DNA of 64,000 nucleotides from Thalassotalea sp. Sam97 (GTDB taxonomy: Bacteria; Pseudomonadota; Gammaproteobacteria; Enterobacterales; Alteromonadaceae). A model generated the notes under the pieces. It saw nothing but the letters and a program-made list of their open reading frames with translations, searched no databases and was not told the origin of the DNA. Positions within the stretch are counted from its first letter, which is position 1. Every line of letters begins with the position of its first letter. A program made the position numbers and the translations under genes. Where the stretch lies: the NCBI RefSeq assembly GCF_041379765.1, contig NZ_CP166919.1, positions 1,240,001-1,304,000 on the forward strand. The letters run 5' to 3'. This document shows positions 61,932 to 64,000 of the stretch, piece by piece.

Positions 61932-62861
61932 ATGAATAATAACTTAGCGTTTGTATTTCCTGGACAAGGCTCACAAGCGGTTGGCATGTTAGCTGACCTA
62001 GCCGATAACGAGATTGTTAAGCAAACGTTTGCTGATGCATCAGCAGCGTTGGGTTACGATCTTTGGGATCTTATCCAAAATGATGCTGACGGAAAACTGA
62101 ATCAAACTCATGTAACTCAACCTGCATTATTGGCATCAAGTGTGGCAATTTATCGTGCATGGCAAGCGGCTAATGGTAAAGCGCCTGCAGTGCTTGCTGG
62201 TCATTCATTGGGTGAGTACTCAGCATTAGTCTGTGCGGGTGTGTTATCACTTGAAGATGGTGTAAAACTGGTTGAAAAACGTGGTCAGTATATGCAACAA
62301 GCGGTGCCTGCGGGCACTGGCGCAATGTACGCTATTATTGGCCTAGATGATGCCGCTATTATTAGCGCATGTGAGCAGGCAGCAGAAGATCAAGTGGTGT
62401 CAGCTGTAAACTTTAACTCACCTGGTCAAGTCGTTATTGCTGGTAATAAAGAAGCGGTTGAACGCGCTGGTGCTTTATGTAAAGAAGCAGGTGCCAAGCG
62501 TGCATTGCCATTGCCGGTTAGCGTACCGTCACACTGTGCATTAATGCAACCAGCAGCTGAACAGCTAGCTGCCGACTTAGCTGATATTACCTTTAATACG
62601 CCAACTGTTGATGTAATTAACAACGTTGATGTAACAATCGCGGCAAATGCGGACGCGATTAAAGATGCGCTTGTACGTCAACTATATAGCCCAGTACGTT
62701 GGACCGAAACGGTTGAAAAAATGGCTGCAATGGGCGTTGATACCGTGATCGAAATGGGACCGGGTAAAGTATTGCAAGGTCTAGTAAAAAGAATAAATAA
62801 ACAAGTAGCGTGTAGCTCGGTTAATACAGCCGAGACATTGGCAACGGCATTGGAAGGTTAA
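61932..62861 (+). CDS. fabD: FabD, malonyl-CoA:ACP transacylase
   Basis: 309 residues, same as E. coli. Moves the malonyl group from CoA to ACP. Nucleophile Ser92 in AGHSLGEYSALV; active-site His in PVSVPSHCALM; N-terminal FVFPGQGSQAVGML. Stop is 1 nt from the fabG ATG. Confidence 0.97.
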   Translation: MNNNLAFVFPGQGSQAVGMLADLADNEIVKQTFADASAALGYDLWDLIQNDADGKLNQTHVTQPALLASSVAIYRAWQAANGKAPAVLAGHSLGEYSALVCAGVLSLEDGVKLVEKRGQYMQQAVPAGTGAMYAIIGLDDAAIISACEQAAEDQVVSAVNFNSPGQVVIAGNKEAVERAGALCKEAGAKRALPLPVSVPSHCALMQPAAEQLAADLADITFNTPTVDVINNVDVTIAANADAIKDALVRQLYSPVRWTETVEKMAAMGVDTVIEMGPGKVLQGLVKRINKQVACSSVNTAETLATALEG

Positions 62862-62862
62862 T

Positions 62863-63606
62863 ATGTCATTATTTTCATTGGAAGGGAAGGTAGCACTTGT
62901 AACAGGTGCAAGCCGTGGTATTGGTAAAGCGATTGCTGAGCAATTGGCTGCGCACGGTGCCAAAGTTGTTGGTACAGCAACATCACAAGGGGGCGCGGAT
63001 GCAATCTCTGCGTACCTAGGTGACAATGGTCAAGGTTTCGTTTTAAACGTAACCGATAACGAATCAATTGACGGGTTATTCGAAGCGATTAAAGAAAGCT
63101 TTGGCGGTGTTGATATTTTGGTAAATAATGCCGGTATCACGCGTGACAACCTGATGATGCGTATGAAAGACAGCGAGTGGGATGACATCATTGATACCAA
63201 CCTAAACTCACTGTTTAAGATTTCTAAAGCGGTAATGCGCCCTATGATGAAAAATCGCGCCGGTCGTATTATCAATATTGGCTCAGTTGTTGGCTCTATG
63301 GGTAATGCTGGTCAGGTGAACTACGCGACCGCAAAAGCGGGTCTATTAGGCTTTACTAAATCGTTGGCAAAAGAAGTCGCATCTCGTGGTATTACGGTTA
63401 ATGCTATCGCCCCAGGCTTTATCGATACCGATATGACCAAAGCGTTAAATGACGACCAACGCCAAGCGATTTCATCGCAAGTACCGGCTAATCGCTTAGG
63501 TCAACCAGAAGAAATTGCCGCCACAGTGGTGTTTTTAGCATCTGATGCGGCTGGCTACATTAACGGCGAAACTATCCACGTTAACGGTGGCATGTACATG
63601 GTTTAA
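62863..63606 (+). CDS. fabG: FabG, 3-oxoacyl-ACP reductase
   Basis: 247 residues. NADPH-dependent short-chain reductase of fatty-acid elongation. Cofactor motif TGASRGIGKAI (14-24), NNAG at 88-91, catalytic Ser141, Tyr154 and Lys158 (GSVVGSMGNAGQVNYATAK), C-terminal INGETIHVNGGMYM. Followed by a 205-bp gap that carries the acpP promoter region. Confidence 0.97.
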   Translation: MSLFSLEGKVALVTGASRGIGKAIAEQLAAHGAKVVGTATSQGGADAISAYLGDNGQGFVLNVTDNESIDGLFEAIKESFGGVDILVNNAGITRDNLMMRMKDSEWDDIIDTNLNSLFKISKAVMRPMMKNRAGRIINIGSVVGSMGNAGQVNYATAKAGLLGFTKSLAKEVASRGITVNAIAPGFIDTDMTKALNDDQRQAISSQVPANRLGQPEEIAATVVFLASDAAGYINGETIHVNGGMYMV

Positions 63607-63811
63607 CCACTTGGTTTGATAAAACGGCAGAAATTGCAAGATTTATACAAATGCTTGCATTTTCGCCGAAGTTAAGCCATAAATATCGAATTGGTCATCA
63701 GGTTTGACCAGCAGGTGATTTTACTTTTTATGCTTGCAACCATGCCTTTTGACGAATAAACTACACGCAATTATTAAAAATCATATTGCTAATTTTAGTG
63801 AAGGAAAAAAA

Positions 63812-64000
63812 ATGAGTACTATCGAAGAACGCGTAAAAAAAATCATCGTTGAACAACTAGGTGTTAAAGAAGAAGAATGTAAAAACGAAGCATCTTTCGT
63901 TGATGATTTAGGTGCAGATTCTCTAGATACTGTTGAACTAGTAATGGCTCTTGAAGAAGAATTCGACACAGAAATCCCTGATGAAGAAGCTGAGAAAATC
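63812..64000 (+). CDS. acpP: Acyl carrier protein, 3' end outside window
   Basis: The first 63 codons are visible; about 14-15 are missing at the right edge. The phosphopantetheine site is Ser37 in DLGADSLDTVELVMALEEEF. Start ATG has GAAGGA upstream. Codon use is strongly biased, as for a highly expressed gene. Completes the plsX-fabHDG-acpP order. Confidence 0.97.
   Translation, partial: MSTIEERVKKIIVEQLGVKEEECKNEASFVDDLGADSLDTVELVMALEEEFDTEIPDEEAEKI

Overview
The window looks like a chromosomal segment of a marine gammaproteobacterium of the order Alteromonadales, most likely near Colwelliaceae (Colwellia/Thalassotalea). This rests on moderate A+T content, protein similarity to Shewanella/Vibrio/Colwellia homologues, a VolA/Pla-1-type lipase, a TIGR02922-type small protein, and core gene order shared with other gammaproteobacteria. 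The genus call is inference from remembered families, not from a search.

Layout. 1-5.3 kb: the 3' part of an extracellular lipase, sohB, a thiopurine methyltransferase gene and a convergent dicarboxylate/amino-acid symporter, closed by a perfect 46-bp palindromic terminator. 5.5-13.8 kb: one very large Ig-repeat lipoprotein. 14.2-18.8 kb: topA, cysB and a small outer-membrane protein. 19.2-22.2 kb: gcvA, an alpha/beta hydrolase, a DUF423 gene and rlmM, tightly packed. 22.4-28.6 kb: NAD-type isocitrate dehydrogenase, the ppnN-xni-DUF3192 operon, queF/syd divergent, and a KfrA_N-like small gene. 28.8-31.6 kb: small conserved genes (a second DUF3192 protein, DUF2789, GNAT, DUF962, DUF1294). 31.9-32.4 kb: a duplicated Phe-Thr tRNA operon with its own promoter and terminator. 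32.7-36.2 kb: an exported oligopeptidase B-like enzyme, a SPOR protein and a TIGR02922-type protein.

36.7-48.6 kb is a housekeeping block: gyrA, serC, aroA, cmk, rpsA, ihfB, lapA-lapB, pyrF, efpL and comEA. It covers DNA supercoiling, serine and chorismate synthesis, CMP kinase, ribosomal protein S1, nucleoid architecture, LPS control, pyrimidine synthesis, EF-P-like rescue and DNA uptake. 48.8-53.8 kb holds rne, whose tail carries a 36-bp coding minisatellite, divergent from rluC. 58.4-64.0 kb is the yceF / yceD-rpmF-plsX-fabH-fabD-fabG-acpP fatty-acid cluster; acpP is cut by the window end.

The accessory part lies between rluC and yceF (53.8-58.3 kb). In E. coli these genes are neighbours; here about 4.5 kb separates them. 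This segment holds soxR with a well-formed SoxR operator. The operator sits inside a leftward promoter with a 19-bp spacer that faces away from soxR, toward an unannotated 36-codon ORF with a good ribosome binding site. Next come an ECF sigma factor with an overlapping membrane partner, then an integrase-less run of integron gene cassettes. Two attC sites resembling Vibrio VCRs flank cassette genes of unknown function, and the cassette ends match their own attC arms exactly. These two items, the SoxR-driven micro-ORF and the cassette cluster, are the best candidates for undescribed biology here.
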